In this document: piece by piece, positions 45,986-56,376 of the stretch
Numbering within the stretch: position 1 is the stretch's first letter
Layout of the letters: each line of letters opens with the position of its first letter
Assembly (NCBI RefSeq): GCF_002078505.1
Contig: NZ_LUAV01000007.1
Coordinates: 62,001-126,000, forward strand
Source: Ensifer aridi
Lineage (GTDB): Bacteria > Pseudomonadota > Alphaproteobacteria > Rhizobiales > Rhizobiaceae
DNA length: 64,000 nt
Direction of reading: 5' to 3'
Program-made: the position numbers and the translations under genes
Notes under the pieces: generated by a model
Told to the model about the DNA's origin: nothing
Database searches by the model: none
What the model saw: the letters and a program-made list of their open reading frames with translations, nothing else

Positions 45986-46909
45986 ATGACTGTTACTGCC
46001 GCAATGGTGAAGGATCTGCGCGAAAAGACCGGCGCAGGCATGATGGATTGCAAGAAGGCGCTTGCTGAAACCAATGGCGACATGGAGGCCGCGATCGACT
46101 GGCTGCGCGCCAAGGGTATCGCAAAGGCGGACAAGAAGTCCGGCCGTACGGCTGCCGAGGGCCTCATCGGCATCGCCAGCGCCGGCACCAAGGCTGTCGT
46201 CGTCGAAATCAACTCCGAAACCGATTTCGTTGCCCGCAACGAAGCGTTCCAGGACATCGTCCGCGGCGTTGCCAATGTCGCGCTGGGCACCGACGGCACG
46301 GTCGACGGTGTTGCCAAGGCGACCTATCCGGCAACCGGCAAGTCCGTCGAAGATTCGATCAAGGACGCCATTGCCACGATCGGCGAGAACATGACGCTGC
46401 GCCGCGCCGCACTGCTTCAGGTCGAAGACGGCGTTGTCGCCACCTATGTCCATAACGCTGCCGGCGAAGGCATCGGCAAGCTTGGCGTGCTCGTCGCGCT
46501 GAAGTCCACGGGCGACAAGGAAGCGCTGAACACGATCGGCCGTCAGGTCGCCATGCACATCGCCGCCACCAATCCGCTGGCGATCCGTGCCGAGGAAGTC
46601 GACGCCGCCGTCGCCGAGCGCGAGCGCAACGTCTTCATCGAACAGTCGCGCGCTTCGGGCAAGCCGGACAACATCATTGAAAAGATGGTCGAAGGCCGCA
46701 TGCGCAAGTTCTTCGAAGAAGTCGCGCTGCTCTCGCAGGCCTTCGTCATGAACCCGGACATCACTGTCGGCCAGGCCGTCAAGGACGCCGAGAAGCTCGC
46801 CGGCGCACCGATCGAAGTCACTGGCATGGCTCGCCTCCTGCTCGGCGAAGGCATCGAGAAGGAAGAGACCGACTTCGCGGCAGAAGTGGCTGCAGCGGCA
46901 AAGGGTTGA
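45986..46909 (+). CDS. tsf: Translation elongation factor Ts
   Basis: 307 residues. UBA-like N-terminal [19 protein letters not shown] and EF-Tu-contact SETDFVARN (from about residue 78) are standard. EF-Ts exchanges GDP on EF-Tu. AAGAGG lies upstream of the ATG. A 250-base gap before it holds two hairpins; a further GC-rich hairpin follows. Confidence 0.98.
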   Translation: MTVTAAMVKDLREKTGAGMMDCKKALAETNGDMEAAIDWLRAKGIAKADKKSGRTAAEGLIGIASAGTKAVVVEINSETDFVARNEAFQDIVRGVANVALGTDGTVDGVAKATYPATGKSVEDSIKDAIATIGENMTLRRAALLQVEDGVVATYVHNAAGEGIGKLGVLVALKSTGDKEALNTIGRQVAMHIAATNPLAIRAEEVDAAVAERERNVFIEQSRASGKPDNIIEKMVEGRMRKFFEEVALLSQAFVMNPDITVGQAVKDAEKLAGAPIEVTGMARLLLGEGIEKEETDFAAEVAAAAKG

Positions 46910-46937
46910 TTTCTTCACCCCGATTGGGAAAACCTGG

Positions 46938-46966
46938 GGGCATCGCGTGACAACGCGGTGCCCTTC
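46938..46966 (+). terminator. Terminator-like hairpin after tsf
   Basis: GGGCATCGCG (46938-46947), 6-base loop, CGCGGTGCCC (46954-46963), one G-T pair, then TTCGTGT. It is 28 bases after the stop. Confidence 0.5.
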
Positions 46967-47099
46967 GTGTATCCGGCATTCGTCGATGCGTCGGACCCGC
47001 CGGACCTGCCGGAGCGGTTGATACCACGCAGCCGGATTTACCCGTTAGCCGCCATGTGCCGAATTGCGCACATGCGCGCCGATCTGCTCAGGAGTGATG

Positions 47100-47822
47100 A
47101 TGTCGGCCAAGCCAATCTACAAGCGCGTTCTTCTGAAGGCCTCCGGCGAAGCGTTGATGGGAAGCCAGGGCTTCGGCATCGATGTCGCGGTCGCCGACCG
47201 GATCGCCTCGGATATTGCGGAAGCGCGGGCCATGGGCGTCGAGGTCGGTGTCGTCGTCGGCGGCGGCAACATTTTTCGAGGCGTTGCGGTCGCCTCGAAG
47301 GGAGGCGACCGGGTCACCGGCGACCACATGGGAATGCTGGCAACGGTCATCAATGCACTTGCGCTGGCGACGTCGCTTCGAAAACTCGATATCGACACGG
47401 TGGTTCTCTCGGCGATCGCCATGCCGGAGATCTGCGAGAGTTTTTCGCAGCGCGCGACGCTCTATCACCTCTCGCTCGGCCGCGTTGTGATCTTTGCGGG
47501 GGGCACCGGCAATCCCTTTTTCACGACGGACTCCGCAGCTGCGCTTCGCGCCGCCGAGATCGGGGCCGAGGCAATCTTCAAGGGAACGCAGGTCGACGGG
47601 ATCTATTCCGCCGATCCAAAAAAGGATCCGTCGGCCGTGAGGTTCGATCGCCTGACGCACAGCGAAGTGCTCGAGAAGGGCTTGGCCGTGATGGACGTTG
47701 CCGCGGTGGCGCTTGCGCGGGAAAATGCTATTCCGATCGTCGTCTTCTCGATCCATGAGAAGGGCGGCTTCGCGGAGATATTGACGGGTGGCGGCCGTGC
47801 CACCATCGTGGCTGATAATTGA
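47100..47822 (+). CDS. pyrH: UMP kinase
   Basis: 240 residues, amino-acid-kinase fold: YKRVLLKASGEALMG at the start, VVVGGGNIFRG, and TGNPFFTTDSAAALRAAEI. It phosphorylates UMP to UDP and is a hexamer controlled by GTP and UTP. Two adjacent ATGs exist; the second, at 47100, sits a normal distance after AGGAG and gives the family length. frr follows 54 bases later. Confidence 0.96.
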   Translation: MSAKPIYKRVLLKASGEALMGSQGFGIDVAVADRIASDIAEARAMGVEVGVVVGGGNIFRGVAVASKGGDRVTGDHMGMLATVINALALATSLRKLDIDTVVLSAIAMPEICESFSQRATLYHLSLGRVVIFAGGTGNPFFTTDSAAALRAAEIGAEAIFKGTQVDGIYSADPKKDPSAVRFDRLTHSEVLEKGLAVMDVAAVALARENAIPIVVFSIHEKGGFAEILTGGGRATIVADN

Positions 47823-47876
47823 CAAGCTGCTGACGGCCCGCAAGCGCCGTCGAAATAAGAACGGGAGTCTTGAACC

Positions 47877-48437
47877 ATGAGTGAAGGTGTGGATCTGAAG
47901 GAACTGAAGCGCCGCATGGATGGAGCGGTCGCTGCATTCAAGCACGACATCGCATCGCTTCGGACCGGCCGCGCGTCGGCGAACGTTCTCGATCCGGTGA
48001 CCGTCGAAGCCTACGGTTCGCGCATGCCGCTGAACCAGGTTGCCAACGTCACGGTTCCGGAACCGCGGATGCTTTCGGTGTCGGTGTGGGACAAGTCCAT
48101 GGTCGGCGCCGTGGACCGGGCGATCCGGGAGGCCAATCTCGGCCTTAATCCGATCGTCGATGGACAGAACCTGCGCATTCCGCTGCCGGAGCTGAACGAG
48201 GAGCGCCGCAAGTCACTGGCCAAGGTCGCGCACGACTATGCCGAAAAGAGCAAGGTCGCGGTCCGCCATGTCCGCCGTGACGGCATGGACGACCTGAAAA
48301 AAGCCGAAAAGGACGGCGAGATCGGCCAGGACGAGAGCCGCGCTCAGTCCGAGCGCGTACAAAAGATGACCGACGAGGTGATTTCCGAAATCGACCGCTT
48401 GCTCGCGGAGAAGGAAAAGGAAATCATGCAGGTCTGA
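47877..48437 (+). CDS. frr: Ribosome recycling factor
   Basis: 186 residues, complete. [27 protein letters not shown] is the conserved N-terminal helix; [17 protein letters not shown] and the long C-terminal helices complete the tRNA-like fold. It splits post-termination ribosomes with EF-G. uppS begins 36 bases after the stop, in the same direction. Confidence 0.98.
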   Translation: MSEGVDLKELKRRMDGAVAAFKHDIASLRTGRASANVLDPVTVEAYGSRMPLNQVANVTVPEPRMLSVSVWDKSMVGAVDRAIREANLGLNPIVDGQNLRIPLPELNEERRKSLAKVAHDYAEKSKVAVRHVRRDGMDDLKKAEKDGEIGQDESRAQSERVQKMTDEVISEIDRLLAEKEKEIMQV

Positions 48438-48473
48438 CCAACGCGTAGTTGAGTCTCATTTTTCGGGCGGCCC

Positions 48474-49217
48474 ATGCAAGAATTCATTCCGACAAACGTA
48501 CCGAGGCATGTCGCCATCATCATGGACGGCAACGGTCGCTGGGCGAATGCGCGTGGACTGCCCCGCACGATGGGACATCGGAAAGGCGTCGAGGCGGTGC
48601 GCGGCGCGGTCAGAACGGCCGCCGAGCTCGGCATTCGCTATCTCACGCTTTTCGCCTTTTCGTCGGAGAACTGGAGCAGGCCGCAGGACGAGGTCAGCGA
48701 CCTCATGGGTTTGCTCAAGGCGTTCATACGAAGGGATCTCGTGGATCTGCATCGCGAGAATGTTCGGATCCGCGTCATAGGTGACCGAACCAACCTTAAC
48801 GGCGACATTCTCCCTCTGCTGATCGAAGCCGAGGAGATGACGAGCGCGAATACGGGGATCACCCTGGTGATCGCGTTCAACTATGGTGCGCGGGATGAGC
48901 TGGCGAGGGCGATGCGCCGCTTGGCGGAGGAAGTGGCCGCCGGCCAACTTCGTCCAGGCGAGATCAACGTGGAGCGTATCGCGGCGACTCTCGATACGGC
49001 GGGTATTCCCGATCCCGACCTCATTCTCAGGACAAGCGGCGAGGAGCGCCTCTCCAATTTTCTGCTCTGGCAAGGAGCGTACTCCGAGTTGCTGTTCATT
49101 CCCGAGCTCTGGCCGGATTTCACACGCGAGACATTTCTCGCGGCAATCGAAAAATACTCCTCCCGCGAGCGCCGCTTTGGCGGCCTGCCGCAACCGACAC
49201 TGGCGGTCGGCTCCTGA
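48474..49217 (+). CDS. uppS: Undecaprenyl diphosphate synthase
   Basis: 247 residues. [19 protein letters not shown] carries catalytic Asp18 and the diphosphate-binding [16 protein letters not shown] and the C-terminal [21 protein letters not shown] match cis-prenyltransferases. It makes the C55 lipid carrier for peptidoglycan and O-antigen. Its stop overlaps the start of cdsA by one base (TGATG). Confidence 0.96.
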   Translation: MQEFIPTNVPRHVAIIMDGNGRWANARGLPRTMGHRKGVEAVRGAVRTAAELGIRYLTLFAFSSENWSRPQDEVSDLMGLLKAFIRRDLVDLHRENVRIRVIGDRTNLNGDILPLLIEAEEMTSANTGITLVIAFNYGARDELARAMRRLAEEVAAGQLRPGEINVERIAATLDTAGIPDPDLILRTSGEERLSNFLLWQGAYSELLFIPELWPDFTRETFLAAIEKYSSRERRFGGLPQPTLAVGS

Positions 49218-50050
49218 TGCAAACTGAACTCAAACTTCGCGTCGCGTCCGGAGTGGTCCTGGCGGCGATCGCTCTCGGTGCGACCTGGGCAGGCGGTTTT
49301 TCCTTCAAGCTCCTGTCCGTCGCAATAGGTTTACTCGTGTATTACGAGTGGTCGACGATCACGAGGCTCCCCGAGCGGGATTTCCAGGGCAACGCCCTCG
49401 GATGGCTGTCGCAGGCCGTGATCGCCGGGCTCGTGCTCTTGGACTATATGCACGTCAGCCTGCCGGCGCTTGCCGTCTGCGCGGCCGCTGCGGCGCTATG
49501 GGTGCTGATCAGGGCAAGAAGTTGGTGGCTACCGGGCGGCATCGTCTATGCCGGGCTGACCGGCATATCCCTCGCGGCAATCCGCGGTGCGGACTATCTC
49601 GGCCTGATTGCGATGCTGTTCGTCTTCGCCGTCGTATGGGCGACGGATATCTTCGCCTATTTCACCGGCAGAGCGATTGGCGGCCCTAAGCTGGCGCCGG
49701 CGATCTCACCGGGCAAGACCTGGTCGGGAGCGATCGGAGGAACGATCTGCGGCGTTCTTGCCGGAGTAGCCGTCTTTATGGTCCACTTTTCCATCGAGGA
49801 TCTGCGCATCCCCGTCATCGCGCTGGTGTTGTCGATCGCGAGCCAGGTGGGGGATCTATTTGAATCCTTCGTCAAGCGCCGTTTCGGCGTGAAGGATTCG
49901 AGTCACCTGATTCCCGGGCACGGCGGGGTCATGGACCGGGTCGATGGATTGATATTCGCTTGCATTGCGGCCCTGGCACTGGTGTTGGGCCAGACCCTGC
50001 TTTCAGGCGGGCGGGAAGTTGCCTTCGGTTCGGTTCTGTTGGGCCTCTAG
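49217..50050 (+). CDS. cdsA: Phosphatidate cytidylyltransferase
   Basis: 277 residues, multispanning. The C-terminal signature SFVKRRFGVKDSSHLIPGHGG followed by VMDR is the exact CTP-transferase pattern. It makes CDP-diacylglycerol, precursor of all phospholipids. It overlaps uppS by one base. The gene after cdsA in many alphaproteobacteria, dxr, is missing here. Confidence 0.95.
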   Translation: MQTELKLRVASGVVLAAIALGATWAGGFSFKLLSVAIGLLVYYEWSTITRLPERDFQGNALGWLSQAVIAGLVLLDYMHVSLPALAVCAAAAALWVLIRARSWWLPGGIVYAGLTGISLAAIRGADYLGLIAMLFVFAVVWATDIFAYFTGRAIGGPKLAPAISPGKTWSGAIGGTICGVLAGVAVFMVHFSIEDLRIPVIALVLSIASQVGDLFESFVKRRFGVKDSSHLIPGHGGVMDRVDGLIFACIAALALVLGQTLLSGGREVAFGSVLLGL

Positions 50051-50283
50051 GCGACGGTGACTTACGTCGAATCGATCAAGCCATCGTGATCGATTTCCGA
50101 TAAGCTGGAGCAAATACGGGCGGAAAGCGCGTGCACCTTTTCATCCCGCTTTAAGGCCACCGCATAGTTCCTTATATCAGGGCCGAAATAAGGATAGATT
50201 ATGCGGCAATTCAAAGTGTAGCGGCTGCCTCGGCGCCTTGCGAGGAACGGGCGGGCGTAGCGGCGGACGCGTTAGGAATGACC
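50051..50283. repeat. Repeat-bearing intergenic region between cdsA and rseP
   Basis: No gene. It holds repeat copy 2 (50199-50230, 27 of 32 bases identical to 35537-35568) and a 7-bp inverted repeat TCCTTAT ... ATAAGGA (50169-50194). The part around 50120-50150 (GGGCGGAAAGCG) resembles another rhizobial intergenic motif from memory. This is where dxr would sit in related clusters. Confidence 0.5.
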
Positions 50284-51408
50284 ATGAGCCTTCTGCTTGA
50301 CAATCTCCAGTACACCATCCCCACCTTTCTGTTCCTGTTGACCTTGCTGGTCTTCGTTCATGAGATGGGGCACTATCTTGTCGGCCGCTGGTCCGGCATC
50401 CGTATCCTTGCCTTTTCCGTCGGTTTCGGACCGGAGCTCTTTGGCTGGACCGATCGCTATGGTACCCGCTGGAAATTCTGCGTAATCCCGCTTGGCGGCT
50501 ATGTGAAGTTCTTCGGCGACGAGGACGCGGCGAGCACGCCTGACTATCGGCGGCTGGAGACGATCGCGCCGGAGGAACGCGCCCGAACGTTCCTCGGCGC
50601 CAGGTTGTGGAAGCGGGCCGCGACCGTGGCCGCCGGCCCGATCGCGAATTTCCTTCTCGCGATCGCTATCTTTGCCGTCCTCTTTTCCATCTATGGTCGC
50701 GCGGTCGCCGATCCTGTCGTCGCTTTCGTGGCGCCCGACAGCGCGGCGGAGAAGGCCGGCATACTGCCGGGCGACCGGCTGTTGTCAATCGACGGAAGGC
50801 CGATCGCGACCTTCGATGACGTGCGCCGCTATGTGAGCGTTCGCCCCGAACTGCCGATTACGGTTCGGATCGAGCGCGACGGTGCCGCGTTCGATCTGCC
50901 GATGGTGCCGCAGCGCACCCAGACCGTCGATCCCTTGGGCAACAAGGTGGAAGAGGGCAAGATCGGCATCGGCACAAATCAGGAAGCCGGCAATTTCCGA
51001 ATCGAGACCTACGGACCGCTCGAGGCGGTCGGGCAAGGCGCCCTGCAGAGCTGGCGTATCGTCACGGGCACTTTCGATTATCTTTCCAACCTGGTCGTCG
51101 GGCGGATGAACGCCGACCAGGTGGGTGGGCCGATCCGCATCGCGCAGATGTCCGGTCAGATGGCAAAGCTTGGCATTGCGGAAGTGCTGAACTTCGCTGC
51201 CGTCCTTTCGGTTTCCATAGGATTGCTTAACCTAATGCCCGTTCCGGTGCTTGATGGCGGCCATCTCATGTTCTATGCGGTCGAGGCGCTGCGCGGTAAG
51301 CCGGTCGGCCCCGCCGCGCAGGATCTCGCATTCCGCATCGGCTTTGCGATGGTGCTCATGCTCACGGCGTTCGCGGCGTGGAACGACATCAATTGGCTCT
51401 TTGGATGA
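50284..51408 (+). CDS. rseP: Site-2 intramembrane protease RseP
   Basis: 374 residues from the ATG at 50284, placed after TAGGA; an ATG two codons earlier overlaps that ribosome site. HEMGH (residues 26-30) supplies the zinc ligands, NLMPVPVLDGGHL the third ligand and GxxPxPxLDG motif; one PDZ domain (VVAFVAPDSAAEKAGILPGDRLLSIDGRPI) lies in the middle. It cleaves membrane-bound anti-sigma factors and signal-peptide remnants. It precedes bamA by 252 bases with an inverted-repeat structure. Confidence 0.94.
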   Translation: MSLLLDNLQYTIPTFLFLLTLLVFVHEMGHYLVGRWSGIRILAFSVGFGPELFGWTDRYGTRWKFCVIPLGGYVKFFGDEDAASTPDYRRLETIAPEERARTFLGARLWKRAATVAAGPIANFLLAIAIFAVLFSIYGRAVADPVVAFVAPDSAAEKAGILPGDRLLSIDGRPIATFDDVRRYVSVRPELPITVRIERDGAAFDLPMVPQRTQTVDPLGNKVEEGKIGIGTNQEAGNFRIETYGPLEAVGQGALQSWRIVTGTFDYLSNLVVGRMNADQVGGPIRIAQMSGQMAKLGIAEVLNFAAVLSVSIGLLNLMPVPVLDGGHLMFYAVEALRGKPVGPAAQDLAFRIGFAMVLMLTAFAAWNDINWLFG

Positions 51409-51491
51409 TGTCGGCTGCCTTCGAACTGGATGTGATGATCTTCATGGAATTTGTGAGGGATTGAATTCCGCCGGCTTGCTCCGCAACGATT

Positions 51492-51551
51492 TGTTTACGT
51501 TAATGCGAGGCCGTAGTGGCTGTTAAGCCACGGTTCGAATTGAAGTAAACA
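51492..51551. promoter_or_regulatory. Nested inverted repeats upstream of bamA
   Basis: Outer arms TGTTTAC (51492-51498) and GTAAACA (51545-51551) enclose a hairpin GTGGCT-GTTA-AGCCAC (51516-51531) with nearly the same centre. It lies between rseP and bamA. It could be an mRNA structure or a regulator site; no known motif matches. Confidence 0.4.
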
Positions 51552-51660
51552 GAAATTAACGAGCTGGCTTGCTTGTATGGGAAAAGCGGGTAAAACGGCA
51601 ACCGTGACCGGAGTCGGTACGAAATTGCCGCGGGACGTTGGGAAAAGGTAAGATTTAAAC

Positions 51661-53994
51661 ATGAAAGCTGGTTCAAGGTTTTTGAACGCGGTGTCGGCGT
51701 TTGCGCTCTCAGCGAGCATGGTTGCCACGGGTACCGGTGTTGGGCTGGTTGCCGGCACGTCGGTCGCACAAGCCGCGGTCATCAATCGGGTTGAAGTGCG
51801 TGGTGCAACGCGCGTAAGCGCGGAAACCGTTCGTGCCAACATCACGATCGTCCCCGGCAAGAGCTTCAGCAATGCGGATATCGACGCTTCGGTGAAGCGT
51901 CTTTATGGCACCGGCTATTTCTCCGACGTCAGCATCACCGTTTCCGGCGGCACGCTCGTTGTCTCCGTCAGTGAAAACCAGCTCGTGAATCAGGTTGTCT
52001 TCAACGGCAACCGCAAGATCAAGGACGACAAGCTTCAGGGCATCGTACGCACGCAGCCGCTCGGTCCCTACAGCGAAGCCACCGTCGAGAACGACATTCA
52101 GGCCATCAGGGACGCCTACGCTGCTATCGGCCGCAGCGATGTGACGGTGACGACGCAGGTCGTGCCGATTGCCGAGGGTCGCGTCAATGTCGCCTTCGTC
52201 GTCAACGAGGGCGAGCGCACGAAGATTTCCGAGATCAACTTCGTCGGCAACGAAGCCTACAGCGACGGTCGTCTGCAGTCGGTGATCGCGACGAAGGAAT
52301 CGGGTCTTTTCTCGTTCCTTACGCGCAAGGACGTCTATAATCCGGACAAGCTGCGGGCAGACGAAGATTTGCTGCGGCAGTTCTATTACAACCGCGGCTA
52401 CGCCGATTTCCAGGTGATTTCGTCTGAGGCGACGCTCAACGAAGCGACCAACGAATACACCGTGACGATCACCGTCGAGGAAGGTCCGCGTTACGACTTC
52501 GGTCCGATCAACGTCGAATCGACGGTCGAGGGCATCAACGCCGAAGAGCTGAAGAGTCTGGTCCAGAGCCGCGAGGGTTCTGTCTACAAGGCCAAGGACA
52601 TTCAGGACACGATGAGCGAGATTTCGAAGCGTGTCGCGTCGGAGGGCTATCCCTTTGCGCGCGTTACGCCGCGCGGCAACCGCGATCTCACCAATCATAC
52701 GATCGCCGTCGACTATCTCGTCGATCAGGGTGAGCGCGCCTATGTCGAGCGCATCGAGATTCGGGGTAACACCCGTACGCGCGACTATGTCATCCGCCGC
52801 GAATTCGACGTCGGCGAGGGCGATGCCTTCAATCAGGAGATGATCGCTCGCGCCAAGCGCCGGCTGGAGGCCTTGGGCTACTTCTCGTCCGTCAACATCA
52901 CGACGGCTCCGGGCAGCGCGGCTGACCGCGTCATCATCATTGTCGATGTGCAGGATCAGTCGACGGGTTCGTTCGGTATCGGTGCCGGCTACTCCGCGGG
53001 CAGCGGCGGCGGCTTCCTCGTCGAAGCTTCGATCGAGGAAAAGAACTTCCTGGGTCGTGGCCAGTATATTCGCCTTGCCGCCGGCAGGGGCGAAGACAGT
53101 CAGACCTACAACGTTTCGTTCACCGAGCCGTACTTCCTCGGCTATCGCCTGGCTGCGGGCTTCGATCTGTTCAAGAATGAAACCGATTTCGACGACGACA
53201 ACTATAGCTATAACGACCAGGGCTTCAGCCTGCGCGTGACGGCGCCGATCACGGAGAATCTGTCGACCACGCTGCGTTACAATTATACGGAGCTGGAGTA
53301 TTTCGGCGACAAGGACGAGCTCTCGTCGCCCTATGATCGTGTAATCGACGATAGCCCCTGGACGCGGTCGTCCGTGTCGCACTCCATCACGTACAACACG
53401 CTCGACGACGCCCAACTACCGCACGAGGGTATCCTCGCTTCGTTCACGCAGGAGTTCGCGGGCCTTGGCGGTACGTCGGATTTCTACAAGATCACCGGTA
53501 AGGCCAAGTGGTACTACACGTTGAACGACGAGGCGGACATCATTGCGTCGCTCGCCGGTAGCGCTGGTCACGTGTTCAAGACGTCCGGTTCGATGGAAGT
53601 CTTCGATCAATTCCAGCTCGGCAGCAACGACATCCGCGGCTTCGAGCGCAACGGCATTGGCCCGCGTGTCAACAACGGTGATGCCTTGGGCGGCACCACC
53701 TATTTCACCGCGTCTGCGGAGGCGTCATTCCCGTTGCCCGGGATTCCGCGTGACAGCGGCTTCCGCGGCGCGTTGTTTGTGGACGCAGGTACGCTCTATG
53801 GCAACGACGTGAAGTTGACCGGAGCCGGTGAATCCGTCCGTGGCGAAGACGCGTCGCTGCGTGCCTCCGTCGGCGTCAGCCTGATCTGGGCTTCGCCCTT
53901 TGGTCCGCTGCGTGTCGATTACGCCGTGCCGGTCGCAAAGGAAGACTTCGACGAGGTCCAGAACTTCAAGTTCGGTATCAACTCGTCGTTCTGA
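51661..53994 (+). CDS. bamA: Outer-membrane assembly factor BamA
   Basis: 777 residues. Signal peptide to about residue 38 (VAQA|AV), five POTRA domains (first starts [21 protein letters not shown]), then an Omp85 barrel ending with the signature Phe ([10 protein letters not shown]). It is the core of the BAM complex inserting outer-membrane beta-barrels. Other Bam subunits are not in this window. It follows rseP and leads lpxD, a common arrangement. AAGGTAAG lies upstream of the ATG. Confidence 0.96.
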   Translation: MKAGSRFLNAVSAFALSASMVATGTGVGLVAGTSVAQAAVINRVEVRGATRVSAETVRANITIVPGKSFSNADIDASVKRLYGTGYFSDVSITVSGGTLVVSVSENQLVNQVVFNGNRKIKDDKLQGIVRTQPLGPYSEATVENDIQAIRDAYAAIGRSDVTVTTQVVPIAEGRVNVAFVVNEGERTKISEINFVGNEAYSDGRLQSVIATKESGLFSFLTRKDVYNPDKLRADEDLLRQFYYNRGYADFQVISSEATLNEATNEYTVTITVEEGPRYDFGPINVESTVEGINAEELKSLVQSREGSVYKAKDIQDTMSEISKRVASEGYPFARVTPRGNRDLTNHTIAVDYLVDQGERAYVERIEIRGNTRTRDYVIRREFDVGEGDAFNQEMIARAKRRLEALGYFSSVNITTAPGSAADRVIIIVDVQDQSTGSFGIGAGYSAGSGGGFLVEASIEEKNFLGRGQYIRLAAGRGEDSQTYNVSFTEPYFLGYRLAAGFDLFKNETDFDDDNYSYNDQGFSLRVTAPITENLSTTLRYNYTELEYFGDKDELSSPYDRVIDDSPWTRSSVSHSITYNTLDDAQLPHEGILASFTQEFAGLGGTSDFYKITGKAKWYYTLNDEADIIASLAGSAGHVFKTSGSMEVFDQFQLGSNDIRGFERNGIGPRVNNGDALGGTTYFTASAEASFPLPGIPRDSGFRGALFVDAGTLYGNDVKLTGAGESVRGEDASLRASVGVSLIWASPFGPLRVDYAVPVAKEDFDEVQNFKFGINSSF

Positions 53995-54037
53995 CAAGAG
54001 CAGTCCAGAACTGCCAGAAGATCGTTCTGGAGTGTCC

Positions 54038-55102
54038 ATGGAACAGAATTGGTTTTTTCCGCCCCATGTTGGGATTCGCCTGGGCGACCTGGCGAATCAG
54101 ATTGGGGCGGAGTTGATGGACGCCACCGCCGCCGACCGTGCCATTCGCGCGGTCGCGCCGGTTTATCGCGCAAAACCGGGCGACATCTGCTACATGCTGT
54201 CGCGCAAGACCCGCGACGAGCTGGAGAGCTGTCACGCCTCCGCGATTATCTGCGACAAGGCGATTGCCTCGATCATCCCCGATACCATCCCTGTGCTCCT
54301 GACTTCGAAGCCGCATACGGCATTCGCGGTCGCCGGCGCGTTGCTGCATGAGAATGCGCTGCGTCCGTCATACAACACGAGCGAGCACGGTGTCGCGCCA
54401 GGAGCTTTCGTCGATCCGACGGCGCGGCTGGAAGCGGGCGTCGAGCTCGAGCCGATGGCGGTCATTGGCGCCGGCGCCGAGATCGGCAGCGGGACGCGGA
54501 TTGCAGCCGGGGCGGTGATCGGACCGGGCGTACGGATAGGCCGCGATTGTACGATTTCCGCCGGCGCGAGCATCCTTTGCGCGCTGATCGGCAACAACGT
54601 CATCATTCATCCCGGCGCACGGATCGGCCAGGACGGATTCGGTTATGCACCGAGTCCGAAAGGTGGAATGATCAAGATCGTTCAGGTCGGACGCGTGATC
54701 ATTCAGGACCACGTCGAGATCGGCGCCAACACCACCATCGATCGCGGTACCATGGACGACACGGTGATCGGCGAAGGCACGAAGATCGATAATCTCGTGC
54801 AGATTGGCCACAACGTCCGCATCGGCCGTTATTGCGGTATCGTCAGTCAGGTGGGCATCGCCGGCAGCGCGCGCATCGGTGATGGCGTGATGATTGGCGG
54901 CGGCACCGGGGTCAATGGTCATATCAGCATCGGAGATGGAGTGCAGATTGCGGCCATGAGCGGCGTCGCGAGTGATGTCCCGGCAGGCGAGCGCTACGGC
55001 GGAATTCCGGCGCGGCCGATGCGGGACTTTCTGCGCGACGTGGCTGAGATGGCGTTGCGGGCAAGCGAGAGGCAGAAGAAAAAGGGTGGCAAGGATGAAT
55101 GA
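54038..55102 (+). CDS. lpxD: UDP-3-O-acylglucosamine N-acyltransferase LpxD
   Basis: 354 residues. A small N-terminal domain (about 1-100) is followed by a left-handed beta helix of hexapeptides ([34 protein letters not shown] with the catalytic His). It adds the second hydroxyacyl chain in lipid A synthesis. I trimmed the frame to the ATG at 54038, with GGAG five bases upstream. It is 43 bases after bamA and overlaps fabZ by 8 bases. Confidence 0.96.
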   Translation: MEQNWFFPPHVGIRLGDLANQIGAELMDATAADRAIRAVAPVYRAKPGDICYMLSRKTRDELESCHASAIICDKAIASIIPDTIPVLLTSKPHTAFAVAGALLHENALRPSYNTSEHGVAPGAFVDPTARLEAGVELEPMAVIGAGAEIGSGTRIAAGAVIGPGVRIGRDCTISAGASILCALIGNNVIIHPGARIGQDGFGYAPSPKGGMIKIVQVGRVIIQDHVEIGANTTIDRGTMDDTVIGEGTKIDNLVQIGHNVRIGRYCGIVSQVGIAGSARIGDGVMIGGGTGVNGHISIGDGVQIAAMSGVASDVPAGERYGGIPARPMRDFLRDVAEMALRASERQKKKGGKDE

Positions 55103-55559
55103 GGCTGCAACTGTTCTCGGGACGGCGGATATACAGGAGATCCTGAAGCTTCTTCCCCATCGCTACCCGTTCCTTCTTGTCGACCGCATCATCGAGATCG
55201 ACGATGACAATTCGGCGATCGGGATCAAGAACGTGACGGCGAACGAGCCGCACTTTACCGGGCACTTCCCGGAAAAGCCGATCATGCCGGGCGTTCTGCT
55301 GATCGAAGGCATGGCGCAGACGGCAGGGGCAATCTGCGCCCGCAAGACCGGGATCGGCAGCAATCTCGTCTATTTCATGACGATCGACAATGCCCGTTTC
55401 CGCAAGCCGGTGGTGCCGGGCGATCAGGTCGAGTTCCATGTCACCAAGCACAAGCAGCGGGGCAATATCTGGAAATTTCACTGTGACGCAAAAGTTGACG
55501 GGCAACTCGTCGCGGAAGCTGATATCGGCGCGATGATAGTCAGCAAGGAAGACGCCTGA
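55095..55559 (+). CDS. fabZ: (3R)-hydroxyacyl-ACP dehydratase FabZ
   Basis: 154 residues, hot-dog fold. [13 protein letters not shown] has the catalytic His, and [20 protein letters not shown] the catalytic Glu. It dehydrates hydroxyacyl-ACP in fatty-acid synthesis, drawing on the same hydroxymyristoyl-ACP pool as LpxA/LpxD. The start overlaps the lpxD stop; AAGG precedes it. Confidence 0.95.
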   Translation: MNEAATVLGTADIQEILKLLPHRYPFLLVDRIIEIDDDNSAIGIKNVTANEPHFTGHFPEKPIMPGVLLIEGMAQTAGAICARKTGIGSNLVYFMTIDNARFRKPVVPGDQVEFHVTKHKQRGNIWKFHCDAKVDGQLVAEADIGAMIVSKEDA

Positions 55560-55561
55560 GA

Positions 55562-56374
55562 ATGATAGCATCAAGTGCAAAGATCCACCCGTCGTCGGTC
55601 ATCGAGGACGGCGCAGTGATCGGCGAGAACGTAACGATCGGCCCGTTTTGCCATATCGGGCCGAAAGTCGTTCTCGGAGATGACGTTGAGCTCTTGAGCC
55701 ACGTCGTCGTCATCGGCCGTACGACCGTCGGCAAGCGTACGAAAATCTTCCCGGGTGCCGTCATCGGCGGCGATTCGCAGAGCGCTCACCACAGCGCCTT
55801 GAACACGACGCTGACGATCGGCGAGAACTGCACGATCCGCGAAGGCGTGACCATGAATACGGGCACGGTGGAACACGGCGGAACGACCATCGTCGGCAAC
55901 AACAACCTGTTCCTCGCCTATTCGCACGTTGCGCATGATTGCCGCCTCGGAAACAACATCATCCTGTCCAACAACGTGATGCTCGCAGGCCATGTCACGG
56001 TTGAGGACCGCGCCATTCTCGGCGGAGGTTCGGCGGTTCATCAGTTCACCCGCGTCGGCCGTCAGTCGTTCATCGGCGGACTTTCGGCAGTGAGCTACGA
56101 TGTCATTCCCTATGGCATGCTCAACGGCAATCCAGGCGTCCTGAGCGGCCTCAACGTCGTTGGCATGACGCGCGCGGGCATCGATCGCCAGACGATTCAC
56201 AAGGTCCGGCGGTGCTACAAGCAGATCTTCGAAGGGCCTGAGTCGGTTCGCGCAAATGCGGCCGCAGTTCGCAATGAATATCTTGATTGCCCGCCGGCAC
56301 TCGAGATCCTCGATTTCATTGCCGCAGATAGCGAGCGCGCGCTCTCCTCGCCGAACCGCGGCGGCAAGGGTTGA
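55562..56374 (+). CDS. lpxA: UDP-N-acetylglucosamine O-acyltransferase LpxA
   Basis: 270 residues, hexapeptide beta helix and C-terminal helices. [29 protein letters not shown] holds the catalytic His region; [16 protein letters not shown] is typical. It catalyses the first step of lipid A synthesis. It begins 2 bases after fabZ; its stop overlaps the first possible lpxI start. Confidence 0.96.
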   Translation: MIASSAKIHPSSVIEDGAVIGENVTIGPFCHIGPKVVLGDDVELLSHVVVIGRTTVGKRTKIFPGAVIGGDSQSAHHSALNTTLTIGENCTIREGVTMNTGTVEHGGTTIVGNNNLFLAYSHVAHDCRLGNNIILSNNVMLAGHVTVEDRAILGGGSAVHQFTRVGRQSFIGGLSAVSYDVIPYGMLNGNPGVLSGLNVVGMTRAGIDRQTIHKVRRCYKQIFEGPESVRANAAAVRNEYLDCPPALEILDFIAADSERALSSPNRGGKG

Positions 56375-56376
56375 CA

